Below are positions 44,939 through 54,250 of a DNA stretch of 64,000 nucleotides, in pieces. The notes under the pieces are model-generated. The model was not told the origin of the DNA, made no database searches, and worked only from the letters and a program-made list of their open reading frames with translations. A program made the translations under genes and the position numbers. The stretch is from Streptomyces sp. AP-93 (GTDB lineage Bacteria > Actinomycetota > Actinomycetes > Streptomycetales > Streptomycetaceae), in the NCBI RefSeq assembly GCF_022808175.1, contig NZ_JALGBX010000011.1, positions 212,056 through 276,055 on the forward strand, read 5' to 3'. Positions within the stretch are counted from its first letter, which is position 1; each line of letters opens with the position of its first letter.

Positions 44939-47149
44939 ATGGCAGCCGAACAGAAGCAGGGCAGCGATACGGCCGTACCGGCGGAACTGCGCGAGCAGCA
45001 CGCGCTGATCGCCGAGCAGGTCGAGGAGCACCGCTTCCGGTACTACGTGAACGACCAGCCGGTCGTCAGCGACGCCGAGTTCGACAAGCTGCTGCGCTCG
45101 CTGGAGGCGCTGGAGGAGCAGTACCCGGAGCTGCGCACGCCCGATTCGCCCACCCAGAAGGTGGCCGGGGCGTACGAGACGGACTTCGCCTCCGTGGAGC
45201 ACCGCGAGCGGATGCTCTCCCTCGACAACGCCTTCGACGACGAGGAACTGGCGGCCTGGGCCGAGCGCGTGGCCCGGGACGCCAACACTTCCGACTACCA
45301 CTACCTGTGCGAGCTGAAGGTGGACGGCCTCGCCGTCAACCTCACCTACGAGAACGGTCGCCTGACCCGCGCCGCCACCCGCGGCGACGGCCGCACGGGC
45401 GAGGACATCACGCCCAACGTCCGCACCATCGCCGACATCCCCGACCGGCTGAAGGGCGACCGGATCCCGGCCCTTGTCGAGATCCGCGGCGAGGTCTACT
45501 TCCCGATGGAGAAGTTCGAGGAGCTCAACGCCCGGCTCGTCGAGGCCGAGGGCAAGCCCTTCGCCAACCCGCGCAACGCGGCGGCCGGTTCGCTGCGCCA
45601 GAAGGACCCCAAGGTCACCGCGAGCCGCCCGCTGCACATGGTCGTCCACGGCATCGGCGCCCGCGAGGGCTTCGAGATCGAGAACCAGTCGCAGGCGTAC
45701 GGGCTGCTGAACGAGTGGGGCCTGCCCACCGCCCAGCACAACAAGGTGGTCTCCACGCTCGCCGAGGTCCGGGAGTTCATCGCGTACTTCGGAGAGAACC
45801 GCCACTCGGTGGAGCACGAGATCGACGGCGTCGTCGTCAAGCTCGACGAGATCGCCCTTCAGGGCCGGCTCGGCTCCACCGCGCGCGCCCCGCGCTGGGC
45901 CATCGCCTGGAAGTACGCCCCCGAAGAGGTCAACTCCAAGCTGATCGACATCAAGGTCGGCGTGGGCCGCACCGGGCGCGTGACCCCGTACGCCCAGGTG
46001 GAGCCGGTGACGGTGGCGGGCTCGGAGGTCGAGTTCGCGACCCTGCACAACCAGGAGGTCGTCAAGGCCAAGGGCGTGCTCATCGGGGACACCGTCGTCC
46101 TGCGCAAGGCCGGCGATGTCATCCCCGAGATCCTCGGGCCGGTGGTCGACCTGCGGGACGGCAGCGAGCGGGAGTTCGTCATGCCCGCCGAGTGCCCGGA
46201 GTGCGGGACGCCGCTGCGGCCGATGAAGGAGGGCGACATCGACCTGCGCTGCCCCAACGGGCAGACGTGTCCCGCGCAGTTGCGCGAGCGGCTCTTCTAC
46301 CTCGGCGGCCGCCAGTGCCTGGACATCGAGAACTTCGGTGCGGTGGCCGCGGCCGCGCTGACCCACCCGCTGGAGCCGGCCGAGCCGCCGCTGCGGGACG
46401 AGGGCGACCTCTTCGACCTCACCATCGAGCAGCTCCTGCCCATCAAGGCGTACGTGCTCGACCCGGACAGCGGGCTGCCCAAGCGGGACCCGAAGACGGG
46501 CGAGGAGAAGATCGTCACGGTCTTCGCGAACCAGAAGGGCGAGCCGAAGAAGAACGCCCTGTCGATGCTGGAGAACATCGCGGCCGCCAAGGACCGCCCC
46601 CTGGCCCGCATCATCAACGGCCTGTCGATCCGGCACGTCGGGCCGGTCGCGGCGGAGGCACTGGCCCGGGAGTTCCGCTCCATCGAGCGGATCGAGCAGG
46701 CGACGGAGGAGGAGCTGGCCGCCACCGACGGGGTCGGCGCGATCATCGCCGCCTCCCTCAAGGAATGGTTCGCCGTCGACTGGCACCAGGAGATCCTGCG
46801 CAAGTGGCGGGCGGCCGGTGTCCGGATGGAGGAGGAAGGTTCCGGCGAGGACGAGGGGCCGCGCCCGCTGGAGGGGCTGACCGTCGTCGTCACCGGAACT
46901 TTGCAGAGCCACACGCGGGACGGCGCGAAGGAGGCCCTGCAGAGCCGCGGAGCCAAGGTGACCGGGTCCGTCTCGAAGAAGACCTCCTTCGTCGTGGTCG
47001 GCGACAACCCCGGCTCGAAGTACGACAAGGCCGTGCAGTTGAAGCTCTCGATCCTCGACGACGCCGGATTCGCCGTCCTGCTGGAGGAGGGCCCGGACGC
47101 GGCGCGCGCGGCCGCGCTCCCGGTGGACGGCGACGCCGCAGCGGAGTAG
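44939..47149 (+). CDS. ligA: NAD-dependent DNA ligase LigA
   Basis: A 736-residue replicative ligase, complete. The adenylation Lys is in LCELKVDGLAV (Lys 127), with ATRGDGRTGEDIT and VEIRGEVY. The OB fold and the four-Cys zinc finger (CPECG...CPNGQTCPAQ) follow, then helix-hairpin-helix repeats and a C-terminal BRCT domain (LTVVVTGTLQSHTRDGAKEAL). It seals nicks at Okazaki fragments. ATG 44939 lies after ACGGGAGGACACGGC. An insertion of about 30 residues (HPLEPAEPPLRDEGD) after the zinc finger is typical of Streptomyces. Confidence 0.98.
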   Translation: MAAEQKQGSDTAVPAELREQHALIAEQVEEHRFRYYVNDQPVVSDAEFDKLLRSLEALEEQYPELRTPDSPTQKVAGAYETDFASVEHRERMLSLDNAFDDEELAAWAERVARDANTSDYHYLCELKVDGLAVNLTYENGRLTRAATRGDGRTGEDITPNVRTIADIPDRLKGDRIPALVEIRGEVYFPMEKFEELNARLVEAEGKPFANPRNAAAGSLRQKDPKVTASRPLHMVVHGIGAREGFEIENQSQAYGLLNEWGLPTAQHNKVVSTLAEVREFIAYFGENRHSVEHEIDGVVVKLDEIALQGRLGSTARAPRWAIAWKYAPEEVNSKLIDIKVGVGRTGRVTPYAQVEPVTVAGSEVEFATLHNQEVVKAKGVLIGDTVVLRKAGDVIPEILGPVVDLRDGSEREFVMPAECPECGTPLRPMKEGDIDLRCPNGQTCPAQLRERLFYLGGRQCLDIENFGAVAAAALTHPLEPAEPPLRDEGDLFDLTIEQLLPIKAYVLDPDSGLPKRDPKTGEEKIVTVFANQKGEPKKNALSMLENIAAAKDRPLARIINGLSIRHVGPVAAEALAREFRSIERIEQATEEELAATDGVGAIIAASLKEWFAVDWHQEILRKWRAAGVRMEEEGSGEDEGPRPLEGLTVVVTGTLQSHTRDGAKEALQSRGAKVTGSVSKKTSFVVVGDNPGSKYDKAVQLKLSILDDAGFAVLLEEGPDAARAAALPVDGDAAAE

Positions 47150-47537
47150 CGAAGGCGAACGGATGCGTGGCGGGCGGCCGTACGAGCGGGCGCGCGCCGG
47201 GCGCGGACGGCGGTGGCACCCGCGGGGGCACGGCTGGTACCGGGCCCCCGCGAGGCCGGTACAAGGCTGGTGGCGGGCCCATGACCTGTCGGATCATCGG
47301 ACGGGCGGCCGGGGGGGCCTGGTCCAAACTCACCCGTTCGGCGGATACCGTACTGATGAGGATGGCTGGGTCGTATTCGGGCAACCGCCGCCGACCGCTG
47401 CCCCTGGGTGCCTCCCGCGTCCTACTGTTGAGGGGTGCGCCTGTCGTGCACGGCTGCTTGACGCGCTTCCAGCCGTGATGGCATGACATCGGGGCCATCG
47501 CGTGGCATCGGCATCGCCGGCTGTGAGAGGGACGGGC
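47150..47537. other. Intergenic region between ligA and rmdB
   Basis: About 390 bp with no convincing gene. GTACCGG (47237-47243) and CCGGTAC (47256-47262) can form a modest hairpin that may end ligA transcription. The rest should contain the rmdB promoter. Open frames here have poor start signals and low-complexity translations. Confidence 0.4.
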
Positions 47538-49739
47538 ATGAAACCCACCGAAAGCGCCGACCCGTCACCAGACTTCGGCGGGGAGTTCCCGTCCATGCGG
47601 ACGGGCCGGCTCGGTGTCCTGGGGTCCAGGACACCGCAATCGCGACCGCTCGACACCGGAGCGGGCACGGGCCGGGCGGGCCGCAGCGCCGTGCTGCCCT
47701 CTCTCATCGTGGGGCTCGCCGCCGTCGTGCTCGGCGTCGGCGTCATCACCGCGCTGACCAGCCGTCACGCCCTGTTCCCCGGCGGCCCGGTCGGCTGGGC
47801 GCTCGCCCTGCTCACCGGCATCATCGTCGGCCACCTCGTCGCCCTCGGCCGCGACCGGTGGTGGGGCGGCACCGGATCGGGCGCGGCCCTCACCCTCGGC
47901 GTCCTCATCCTCTACGGATGGGTCCCCGCCGGCCTGGTCTCCCTCGCCGTGGTCTCCCTCGTCGGCGCCGCCCGCCGGCACCGCTGGCGCCAGGGCCTGC
48001 TGCACGGAGCCACCGACATCCTCGGCATCGGCGCGGGCGCCCTCGTCCTCGCCGCGTTCGGCGAGTCGCCCTCCGTCGAGCACCCGTGGCAGCCCACCGG
48101 CTGGGAGCTCGACGCGGTCCCCGAGGTCATCCTGGTCGCCCTCGCCTACCTGCTCGTCACCCGCGTCCTGCTGTGGCTCGCCCTCGCCCCGAGCGGCGGG
48201 GGACTGCCCACGGTCGCCCGTACCGCACTGCTGCGCCAGGCCCTGGTCGCCGTCGCCCTCCTCGGCATCGCCCCGCTGATCTGCGTGGTCGCCGAATCGC
48301 AGCCGGTGCTGCTGCCGCTGTTCGCCGTACCGCTGATCGCCCTGGACTCCACGCTGTGGATCGCCCGCGCCCGCGCCGAGGAGCAGCTGCGGGACCCGCT
48401 CACCGGACTGCCCAACCGGCAGTGGCTGCTGGAGCGGGCCTGGAGCGCGCTCGACCAGGCCGAACGTTCCGGCACCCGCGCGGCGCTGGTGCTGATCGAC
48501 CTGGACCGCTTCCGCGCGGTCAACGACACCCTCGGCCACCTCGCGGGCGACCGGCTGCTCCTGCAGATAGCGGACCGGCTGCGCCAGGCCCTGCCCCCGG
48601 ACGCCGAGGCGGCCCGCCTGGGCGGCGACGAGTTCGCCGTCCTGCTGCCCGTCGCCGACTCCACCACCAGCGCCCAGCGGATCGCCCGCAACCTCGTCGC
48701 CGAACTCAGCTCCCCCCTCGACCTGGACGGCCTGACCCTGGTGCTGGAAGCCAGCGCCGGCCTCGCCGTCTTCCCCGACCACGCGCTGGACGCGGAGGGA
48801 CTCCTGCGCCGCGCCGACGTCGCCATGTACCAGGCGAAGCGGGACCGGACCGGAGTCGAGGTCTACGAGTCCAAGCGCGACAGCAACACCCCCGACCGGC
48901 TCGGCCTGCTGGGCGACCTGCGCCGGGCGCTGGACGCGGGCGAGGTGGAACTGCACTACCAGCCGAAGGTCCGGTTCGACGGCAAGGTCGCCGGGCTGGA
49001 GGCGCTGGTGCGCTGGGTGCACCCGGAGCGCGGGCGGGTCCCGCCGGACGAGTTCATCGCGATCGCGGAGACCTCCGGGCTGATGCCCCACCTGACCGAG
49101 TACGTACTGGAGACCGCGCTCGCGCAGGTCGCCCGGTGGCGGGCCCAGGGCCTCAAGGTCCCGGTCGCCGTCAACGTGTCGCCGCGCGACGTCCACACCC
49201 CCGGCTTCGCCGGCGCCGTGGCCGCGCGCCTCGCCCGGCACGGGGTCCCGGCAAGCGGGCTCCAGCTGGAGATAACCGAACACGTCCTGCTGGAGGACCC
49301 GCAGCGGGCCGCCGACACCATGGCCGGGCTGACCGGCCACGGCGTGAAGATGTCCCTGGACGACTTCGGTACGGGCTACTCCTCCCTCGTCCACCTGCGG
49401 CGGCTGCCGGTCAGCGAACTGAAGATCGACCGCTCGTTCGTGGCGCGGCTCGCGGTGGACGCCCAGGACGCGGAGATCGTCCGCTGCACGGTCGACCTCG
49501 CCCACTCGCTGGGCCTGCTGGTCGTCGCGGAGGGCGTCGAGGACGACGAAACGTGGGAGCGGCTGCGCGACCTGGGCTGCGACGCCGTCCAGGGCTGGCT
49601 GGTCGCCGCCGCGATGCCTCCGCAGGAGGCGACGGCCTGGCTGCTGGCCCGCGGCGAGCGCGGCTGGCGGCGGCCCGCGGACATCACGGCGGAGCTGGCG
49701 GCGGAGACCGCCGCGGCGGCGGCGTCCCAGACGCCGTGA
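47538..49739 (+). CDS. rmdB: Membrane GGDEF-EAL protein, RmdB-like c-di-GMP phosphodiesterase
   Basis: A 733-residue protein. Residues 50-270 hold about six to eight transmembrane helices. The GGDEF domain (RDPLTGLPNRQWLLERA, LIDLDRFRAVNDTLGH, LGGDEFAVL) is intact, and the EAL domain is complete (LEALVRWVHPERG, NVSPRDV, LEITEHVLLEDP, LDDFGTGYSSL, KIDRSFV, VAEGVED). Position next to ligA and architecture match RmdB of S. coelicolor, a phosphodiesterase controlling aerial development. AGAGG precedes ATG 47538. Its stop overlaps the start of the next gene. Net activity cannot be told from sequence. Confidence 0.88.
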   Translation: MKPTESADPSPDFGGEFPSMRTGRLGVLGSRTPQSRPLDTGAGTGRAGRSAVLPSLIVGLAAVVLGVGVITALTSRHALFPGGPVGWALALLTGIIVGHLVALGRDRWWGGTGSGAALTLGVLILYGWVPAGLVSLAVVSLVGAARRHRWRQGLLHGATDILGIGAGALVLAAFGESPSVEHPWQPTGWELDAVPEVILVALAYLLVTRVLLWLALAPSGGGLPTVARTALLRQALVAVALLGIAPLICVVAESQPVLLPLFAVPLIALDSTLWIARARAEEQLRDPLTGLPNRQWLLERAWSALDQAERSGTRAALVLIDLDRFRAVNDTLGHLAGDRLLLQIADRLRQALPPDAEAARLGGDEFAVLLPVADSTTSAQRIARNLVAELSSPLDLDGLTLVLEASAGLAVFPDHALDAEGLLRRADVAMYQAKRDRTGVEVYESKRDSNTPDRLGLLGDLRRALDAGEVELHYQPKVRFDGKVAGLEALVRWVHPERGRVPPDEFIAIAETSGLMPHLTEYVLETALAQVARWRAQGLKVPVAVNVSPRDVHTPGFAGAVAARLARHGVPASGLQLEITEHVLLEDPQRAADTMAGLTGHGVKMSLDDFGTGYSSLVHLRRLPVSELKIDRSFVARLAVDAQDAEIVRCTVDLAHSLGLLVVAEGVEDDETWERLRDLGCDAVQGWLVAAAMPPQEATAWLLARGERGWRRPADITAELAAETAAAAASQTP

Positions 49740-50206
49740 GGTACGTCGAGGCACCGGCGCGGTACCGCCCCGCGCCGGGGGACCCGCCGTCCGTCTTCCT
49801 CGCGGGCGGCATCACGCACTGCCCGCCCTGGCAGCCGCAGGCTGCGCGGGAGCTGGCCGACTTCGTCGTGCTCAACCCGCGGCGGGCGGACTTCGACGTG
49901 TCCGACCCGTCGCAGACGGACGTCCAGATCGCGTGGGAGTACGCGCACCTGCTGCGGGCGGAGCTCACTCTGTTCTGGTTCCCGGCATGCGATGCGGCCC
50001 TCACGGTCCAGCCGATCACCCTGTACGAACTCGGCGCGGCCGTGGCCACCCCGGGCCGGCGCCTGGTCGTCGGCGCCGACCCCGGCTATCCGCGCCGTGC
50101 GGACGTCGTGACGCAGCTGGGGCTGTCCCGCCCGGACCTCACGGTCCACTCGACTCTCCCCGAAGCGGTGGCTGCAGCCCGCGCCGAGCTGACCGTTCCG
50201 GCCTGA
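49736..50206 (+). CDS. Nucleoside 2-deoxyribosyltransferase-like protein
   Basis: A 156-residue protein. SVFLAGGITHCPPWQPQA is the phosphate-binding start, then LNPRRADFD, QTDVQIAWEYAHLLRAELTLFWFP (DUF4406/Nuc_deoxyrib_tr pattern with the Glu of ITLYELGAA as likely catalytic residue), and RRLVVGADPGYPRRADV. Such enzymes cleave or exchange the base of (deoxy)nucleosides or nucleotides. GTG 49736 overlaps the rmdB stop (GTGA), so it is coupled to a c-di-GMP enzyme. Its substrate is not known. Confidence 0.82.
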   Translation: MRYVEAPARYRPAPGDPPSVFLAGGITHCPPWQPQAARELADFVVLNPRRADFDVSDPSQTDVQIAWEYAHLLRAELTLFWFPACDAALTVQPITLYELGAAVATPGRRLVVGADPGYPRRADVVTQLGLSRPDLTVHSTLPEAVAAARAELTVPA

Positions 50207-50207
50207 C

Positions 50208-50451
50208 GACTGCCCTGCGGGGCTGTCCCCTACCCACCCTTCCACCGTTCCCTGGGGCTCCGCCCCAGACCCCGCGCCTCAAACGCCGGCGAGGCTGGTT
50301 TTTGCCGCGCAGCGGCAAATCCAGCCCGTCCGGCGTTTGAGGACCGGGTCCGGGCGGAGCCCGGGGAACGGGCGAAGGGTGGGTAGGGGACTTCGCCCCG
50401 CGCAGCGGCAAAGGGTGCTGCGGGGACTTCGCCCCGCGCAGCGGCAAGGGT
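50208..50451. repeat. Large imperfect palindrome of dispersed repeats between operons
   Basis: 50209-50265 (GCCCTGCGGGG...GGCTCCGCCCC) has an inverted, imperfect copy at about 50351-50405. Between them lies a hairpin: TCAAACGCCGG at about 50279 pairs with CCGGCGTTTGA at about 50331-50341, and GGCTGG and TTTGCCGC pair with GCGGCAAA and CCAGCC inside. After it, GGGGACTTCGCCCCGCGC with AGCGGCAA occurs twice (about 50387 and 50422). Related copies lie at 43078 and 31630. It likely ends transcription on both sides. Confidence 0.8.
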
Positions 50452-50626
50452 CGCAGCTGGGCGCGGGCTCCGCGCAAGCCGCCGCGGACGGCCCCGCCGC
50501 ACGGTGGAATCGGCCCGCGCGGGGGCTTCGTACCGCCCCCGGGGGAAACCGGGGCGCCGGGCGGGGGCGGGGCCCCATAGGATTGGGGCCGAAACCTACA
50601 CACTCGAACCCCCAGAGGATCGCTGC

Positions 50627-50923
50627 ATGCCTGGCATCACGCGCGAGGAGGTCGCCCACCTCGCTCGGCTGGCACGTCTGGAGCTGAAGAGCGAAGAGCT
50701 CGACCACTTCGCTGGACAGCTCGACGACATCATCGGCGCGGTCGCCCGCGTTTCCGAGGTCGCCGACCAAGACGTCCCGCCGACCTCCCACCCGCTGCCG
50801 CTGACGAACGTCATGCGCGCGGACGAGGTCCGTCCGTCGCTCACCCCCGAGCAGGCGCTTTCCGGCGCTCCCGCCCAGGAGCAGCAGCGTTTCAAGGTGC
50901 CGCAGATCCTGGGGGAGGACTAA
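50627..50923 (+). CDS. gatC: Asp/Glu-tRNA amidotransferase subunit C
   Basis: A 98-residue subunit of GatCAB, which converts Glu-tRNA(Gln) and Asp-tRNA(Asn) to the amidated forms. MPGITREEVAHLARLARLEL, FAGQLDDIIGAV and TSHPLPLTNVMRADEVRPSL are typical. AGAGGAT precedes ATG 50627; the frame is open upstream. gatA starts 6 bp after its stop. Confidence 0.96.
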   Translation: MPGITREEVAHLARLARLELKSEELDHFAGQLDDIIGAVARVSEVADQDVPPTSHPLPLTNVMRADEVRPSLTPEQALSGAPAQEQQRFKVPQILGED

Positions 50924-50928
50924 TCACC

Positions 50929-52440
50929 ATGGCTGACATCAACAGCACCATCGACATCATCAGGCTCACGGCCGCCCAGACCGCCGAGAAGATCGCTTCC
51001 GGCGAGCTCACGGCCGTCGAGGTCACCGAGGCCCACCTGGCCCGCATCGGGGCGACCGACGAGAAGGTCAACGCCTTCCTGCACGTCGACCGCGAAGGCG
51101 CCCTCGCCCAGGCCGCGGCCGTCGACGCCAAGCGCGAGCGCGGCGAGAAGCTCGGCCCGCTGGCCGGCGTACCGCTCGCCCTCAAGGACATCTTCACCAC
51201 CGTCGGGATCCCCACCACCGTCGGTTCGAAGATCCTCGAAGGCTGGATCCCGCCGTACGACGCCACCCTGACGCGCAAGCTGAAGGAAGCCGACGTCGTC
51301 ATCCTCGGCAAGACCAACATGGACGAGTTCGCCATGGGGTCCTCCACCGAGAACAGCGCCTACGGTCCCACCGGCAACCCCTGGGACCTCACCCGGGTCC
51401 CCGGCGGCTCCGGCGGCGGCTCCGCGGCCGCGCTGGCCGCCTTCCAGGCGCCGCTGGCCATCGGCACGGACACCGGCGGTTCCATCCGCCAGCCTGCCGC
51501 CCTCACCGGCACCGTCGGCGTGAAGCCCACGTACGGCGGCGTCTCCCGCTACGGCATGGTGGCCTTCTCCTCCTCCCTCGACCAGGGCGGCCCCTGCGCC
51601 CGTACGGTCCTGGACGCGGCCCTGCTCCACGAGGTCATCGCCGGTCACGACCCGATGGACTCGACCTCCATCGACGCCCCGGTCCCGCCGGTCGTCGAGG
51701 CGGCCCGCAGCGGCTCCGTCGCCGGCATGCGCGTCGGTGTCGTCAAGCAGTTCGCCGGTGAGGGTTACCAGGCCGGCGTCGTCCAGCGGTTCAACGAGTC
51801 CGTCGCCCTCCTCAAGGAGCTCGGCGCCGAGATCGTGGAGCTGGACTGCCCGTCCTTCGACCTCGCGATGGCCGCGTACTACCTCATCGCGCCGTCCGAG
51901 TGCTCCTCGAACCTGGCCCGCTTCGACGCCATGCGCTACGGCCTGCGCGTCGGCGACGACGGCACCAAGTCCGCCGAGGACGTCACCGCCCTGACCCGCG
52001 AAGCCGGGTTCGGCGACGAGGTCAAGCGCCGCATCATCCTCGGTACGTACGCGCTCAGCTCGGGCTACTACGACGCGTACTACGGCTCCGCCCAGAAGGT
52101 CCGCACGCTCATCACGCGGGACTTCGAGAAGGCCTTCGAGCAGGTCGACGTGATCGTCTCCCCGACCACGCCCACCACCGCCTTCGCGATCGGTGAGCGC
52201 ACCGACGACCCGCTGGCGATGTACCTCGCGGACCTGTGCACCATCCCGACCAACCTGGCCGGCAACTCCGCCATGTCGCTGCCCTGCGGCCTGGCCCCGG
52301 AGGACGGTCTCCCGGTCGGGCTCCAGATCATCGCCCCGGCGATGAAGGACGACCGCCTGTACAAGGTGGGTGCCGCAGTCGAGGCCGCCTTCGTCGAGCG
52401 CTGGGGTCACCCGCTGCTTGAGGAGGCTCCGTCGCTGTGA
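50929..52440 (+). CDS. gatA: Asp/Glu-tRNA amidotransferase subunit A (glutaminase/amidase)
   Basis: A 503-residue amidase-signature protein. The catalytic Lys is in VPLALKDIF, the Ser pair in VPGGSGGGSAAA and TDTGGSIRQPAA. FCGVVGVKPTYG is here GTVGVKPTYGGVSRYG. It releases ammonia from glutamine and channels it to GatB. ATG 50929 has GGGGGAGG upstream. Its stop overlaps the start of a small membrane-protein gene, which separates it from gatB. Confidence 0.97.
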   Translation: MADINSTIDIIRLTAAQTAEKIASGELTAVEVTEAHLARIGATDEKVNAFLHVDREGALAQAAAVDAKRERGEKLGPLAGVPLALKDIFTTVGIPTTVGSKILEGWIPPYDATLTRKLKEADVVILGKTNMDEFAMGSSTENSAYGPTGNPWDLTRVPGGSGGGSAAALAAFQAPLAIGTDTGGSIRQPAALTGTVGVKPTYGGVSRYGMVAFSSSLDQGGPCARTVLDAALLHEVIAGHDPMDSTSIDAPVPPVVEAARSGSVAGMRVGVVKQFAGEGYQAGVVQRFNESVALLKELGAEIVELDCPSFDLAMAAYYLIAPSECSSNLARFDAMRYGLRVGDDGTKSAEDVTALTREAGFGDEVKRRIILGTYALSSGYYDAYYGSAQKVRTLITRDFEKAFEQVDVIVSPTTPTTAFAIGERTDDPLAMYLADLCTIPTNLAGNSAMSLPCGLAPEDGLPVGLQIIAPAMKDDRLYKVGAAVEAAFVERWGHPLLEEAPSL

Positions 52441-52688
52441 GTTCGAGTACGAGTGCGCTGTCCAAGGCCAAGGGCTTCAAGAAGTCCAAGTCCGGTACGT
52501 ACCTGTCGATCGGCACCACCGCATTCGGTGCCTTCAGCGTGGTCAAGCAGGCCAAGAAGGCCCGCACCGAGCACGACACGCTGAAGCTGATCGACGCCGT
52601 CGTGTCCGCCGCCGCCATCGTCACCGGCCTCGCGATCCTGTACCGCGAGCTGAAGCGTCTCGGCGACGACGACGTCCTGCTGGGCTGA
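52437..52688 (+). CDS. Small single-span membrane protein between gatA and gatB
   Basis: An 83-residue protein. The first 24 residues are Ser/Lys-rich (SKAKGFKKSKSG), then SIGTTAFGAFSVVKQAKKARTEHDTLKLID, a likely transmembrane helix (AVVSAAAIVTGLAILY) and a charged tail (RELKRLGDDDVLLG). GTG 52437 overlaps the gatA stop (GTGA), and gatB begins 15 bp after its end. I do not recognise a characterised family. Position inside the gatCAB operon is conserved in Streptomyces as far as I recall, so it may be linked to translation or simply co-expressed. Confidence 0.8.
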   Translation: MSSSTSALSKAKGFKKSKSGTYLSIGTTAFGAFSVVKQAKKARTEHDTLKLIDAVVSAAAIVTGLAILYRELKRLGDDDVLLG

Positions 52689-52703
52689 GAGGGAATTTCC
52701 ACT

Positions 52704-54212
52704 GTGACTGCCATTGAACTGCTGTCGTACGAGGACGCCCTCGCGTCGTACGACCCCGTCATGGGCCTCGAGGTCCATGTCGAGCTCGGCACGAAGACCA
52801 AGATGTTCTGCGGCTGCTCGACCGAGCTGGGCGCCGAGCCCAACTCGCAGACCTGCCCGGTCTGTCTCGGCATGCCCGGCGCGCTGCCGGTCGTCAACGA
52901 GATCGGCATCGAGTCCGCCATCAAGATCGGTCTCGCGCTGAACTGCGAGATCGCCGAGTGGTGCCGCTTCGCCCGGAAGAACTACTTCTACCCGGACATG
53001 CCGAAGAACTTCCAGACCTCCCAGTACGACGAGCCGATCGCCTTCAACGGCTTCCTCGACGTCCAGCTGGAGGACGGCGAGATCTTCCGCGTGGAGATCG
53101 AGCGCGCCCACATGGAGGAGGACACCGGCAAGTCGCTGCACGTCGGCGGCGCCACCGGCCGCATCCACGGCGCGTCCCACTCGCTGCTGGACTACAACCG
53201 CGCCGGCATCCCCCTCATCGAGATCGTCACCAAGCCGATCGAGGGCGCCGGCGAGCGCGCCCCCGAGGTTGCCAAGGCGTACGTCGCCGAGCTGCGCGAG
53301 GTCATCAAGGCGCTCGGCGTCTCCGAGGCCCGCATGGACAAGGGCCAGATGCGCTGCGACGTCAACCTGTCGCTGCGCCCGACCCCCGAGTCCGAGTTCG
53401 GCACCCGCAGCGAGACGAAGAACGTCAACTCGCTGCGCTCCGTCGAGCGCGCCGCCCGCTTCGAGATCCAGCGCCACGCGGCGGTGCTCTCCTCCGGCGG
53501 CTCGATCGTGCAGGAGACCCGGCACTTCCACGAGGAGGACGGCTCCACCACGGCCGGCCGCATCAAGGACAACGCCGAGGACTACCGGTACTTCCCGGAG
53601 CCCGACCTGGTCCCGATCGCCCCGGCCCGCACCTGGGTCGAGGAGCTGCGCTCCGGCCTGCCGGAGATGCCGCGCGTGCGCCGCAACCGCCTCCTGGAGG
53701 AGTGGGGCGTCACCGAGCACGACATGCAGTCGATCCTCAACGCGGGCGCGGTGGACTCCATCGTCGCCACCATCGAGGCCGGCGCCGACTCCACGGCCGC
53801 CCGCAAGTGGTGGATGGGCGAGCTGGCGCGCAACGCGAACGAGCAGGGCGTCGTCGTCGACGAGCTGCCCATCACCCCCGTCCAGGTCGCGCGCGTCGCG
53901 GCCCTGGTGGCGGCCGGTGAGCTCAACGACAAGCTGGCCCGCCAGGTCCTCGAAGGCGTGCTCGCCGGCGAGGGCACCCCGGACGAGGTCGTCGAGAAGC
54001 GCGGCCTGAAGGTCGTCTCGGACGAGGGCGCGCTCGGCGCGGCCGTCGACGAGGCCATCGTGGGCAACGCGGGCATCGCCGACAAGATCCGCGGTGGCAA
54101 GATCGCCGCCGTCGGCGCACTGGTCGGAGCGGTCATGAAGACCACCCGCGGCCAGGCCGACGCGGCGCGCGTCAAGGAGCTCATCCTGGAGCGCCTGGGC
54201 GTCTCGGAGTAG
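52704..54212 (+). CDS. gatB: Asp/Glu-tRNA amidotransferase subunit B
   Basis: A 502-residue kinase and tRNA-binding subunit. The signature is MGLEVHVELGTKTKMFCGCSTELGAEPNSQTCPVCLG, with the zinc Cys, then YPDMPKNFQTSQYD and MRCDVNLSLRP. The C-terminal YqeY-like tail domain is complete. GAGAGGGAA lies before GTG 52704. It ends the gat operon, followed by a perfect terminator. Confidence 0.97.
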   Translation: MTAIELLSYEDALASYDPVMGLEVHVELGTKTKMFCGCSTELGAEPNSQTCPVCLGMPGALPVVNEIGIESAIKIGLALNCEIAEWCRFARKNYFYPDMPKNFQTSQYDEPIAFNGFLDVQLEDGEIFRVEIERAHMEEDTGKSLHVGGATGRIHGASHSLLDYNRAGIPLIEIVTKPIEGAGERAPEVAKAYVAELREVIKALGVSEARMDKGQMRCDVNLSLRPTPESEFGTRSETKNVNSLRSVERAARFEIQRHAAVLSSGGSIVQETRHFHEEDGSTTAGRIKDNAEDYRYFPEPDLVPIAPARTWVEELRSGLPEMPRVRRNRLLEEWGVTEHDMQSILNAGAVDSIVATIEAGADSTAARKWWMGELARNANEQGVVVDELPITPVQVARVAALVAAGELNDKLARQVLEGVLAGEGTPDEVVEKRGLKVVSDEGALGAAVDEAIVGNAGIADKIRGGKIAAVGALVGAVMKTTRGQADAARVKELILERLGVSE

Positions 54213-54250
54213 TCGACGGAGTAGTCGGCGGAGTCGATCTGCGCATGCCT

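Noticed and set aside
47163..47486. Open frame between ligA and rmdB as a possible small gene
   Set aside because: Translation is Arg/Gly/Trp-rich without pattern, and the start has no ribosome-binding site.
50208..50451. Palindrome as a replication origin or attachment site
   Set aside because: Related copies occur elsewhere after stop codons and no integrase or DnaA boxes are near; treated as intergenic repeat/terminator.
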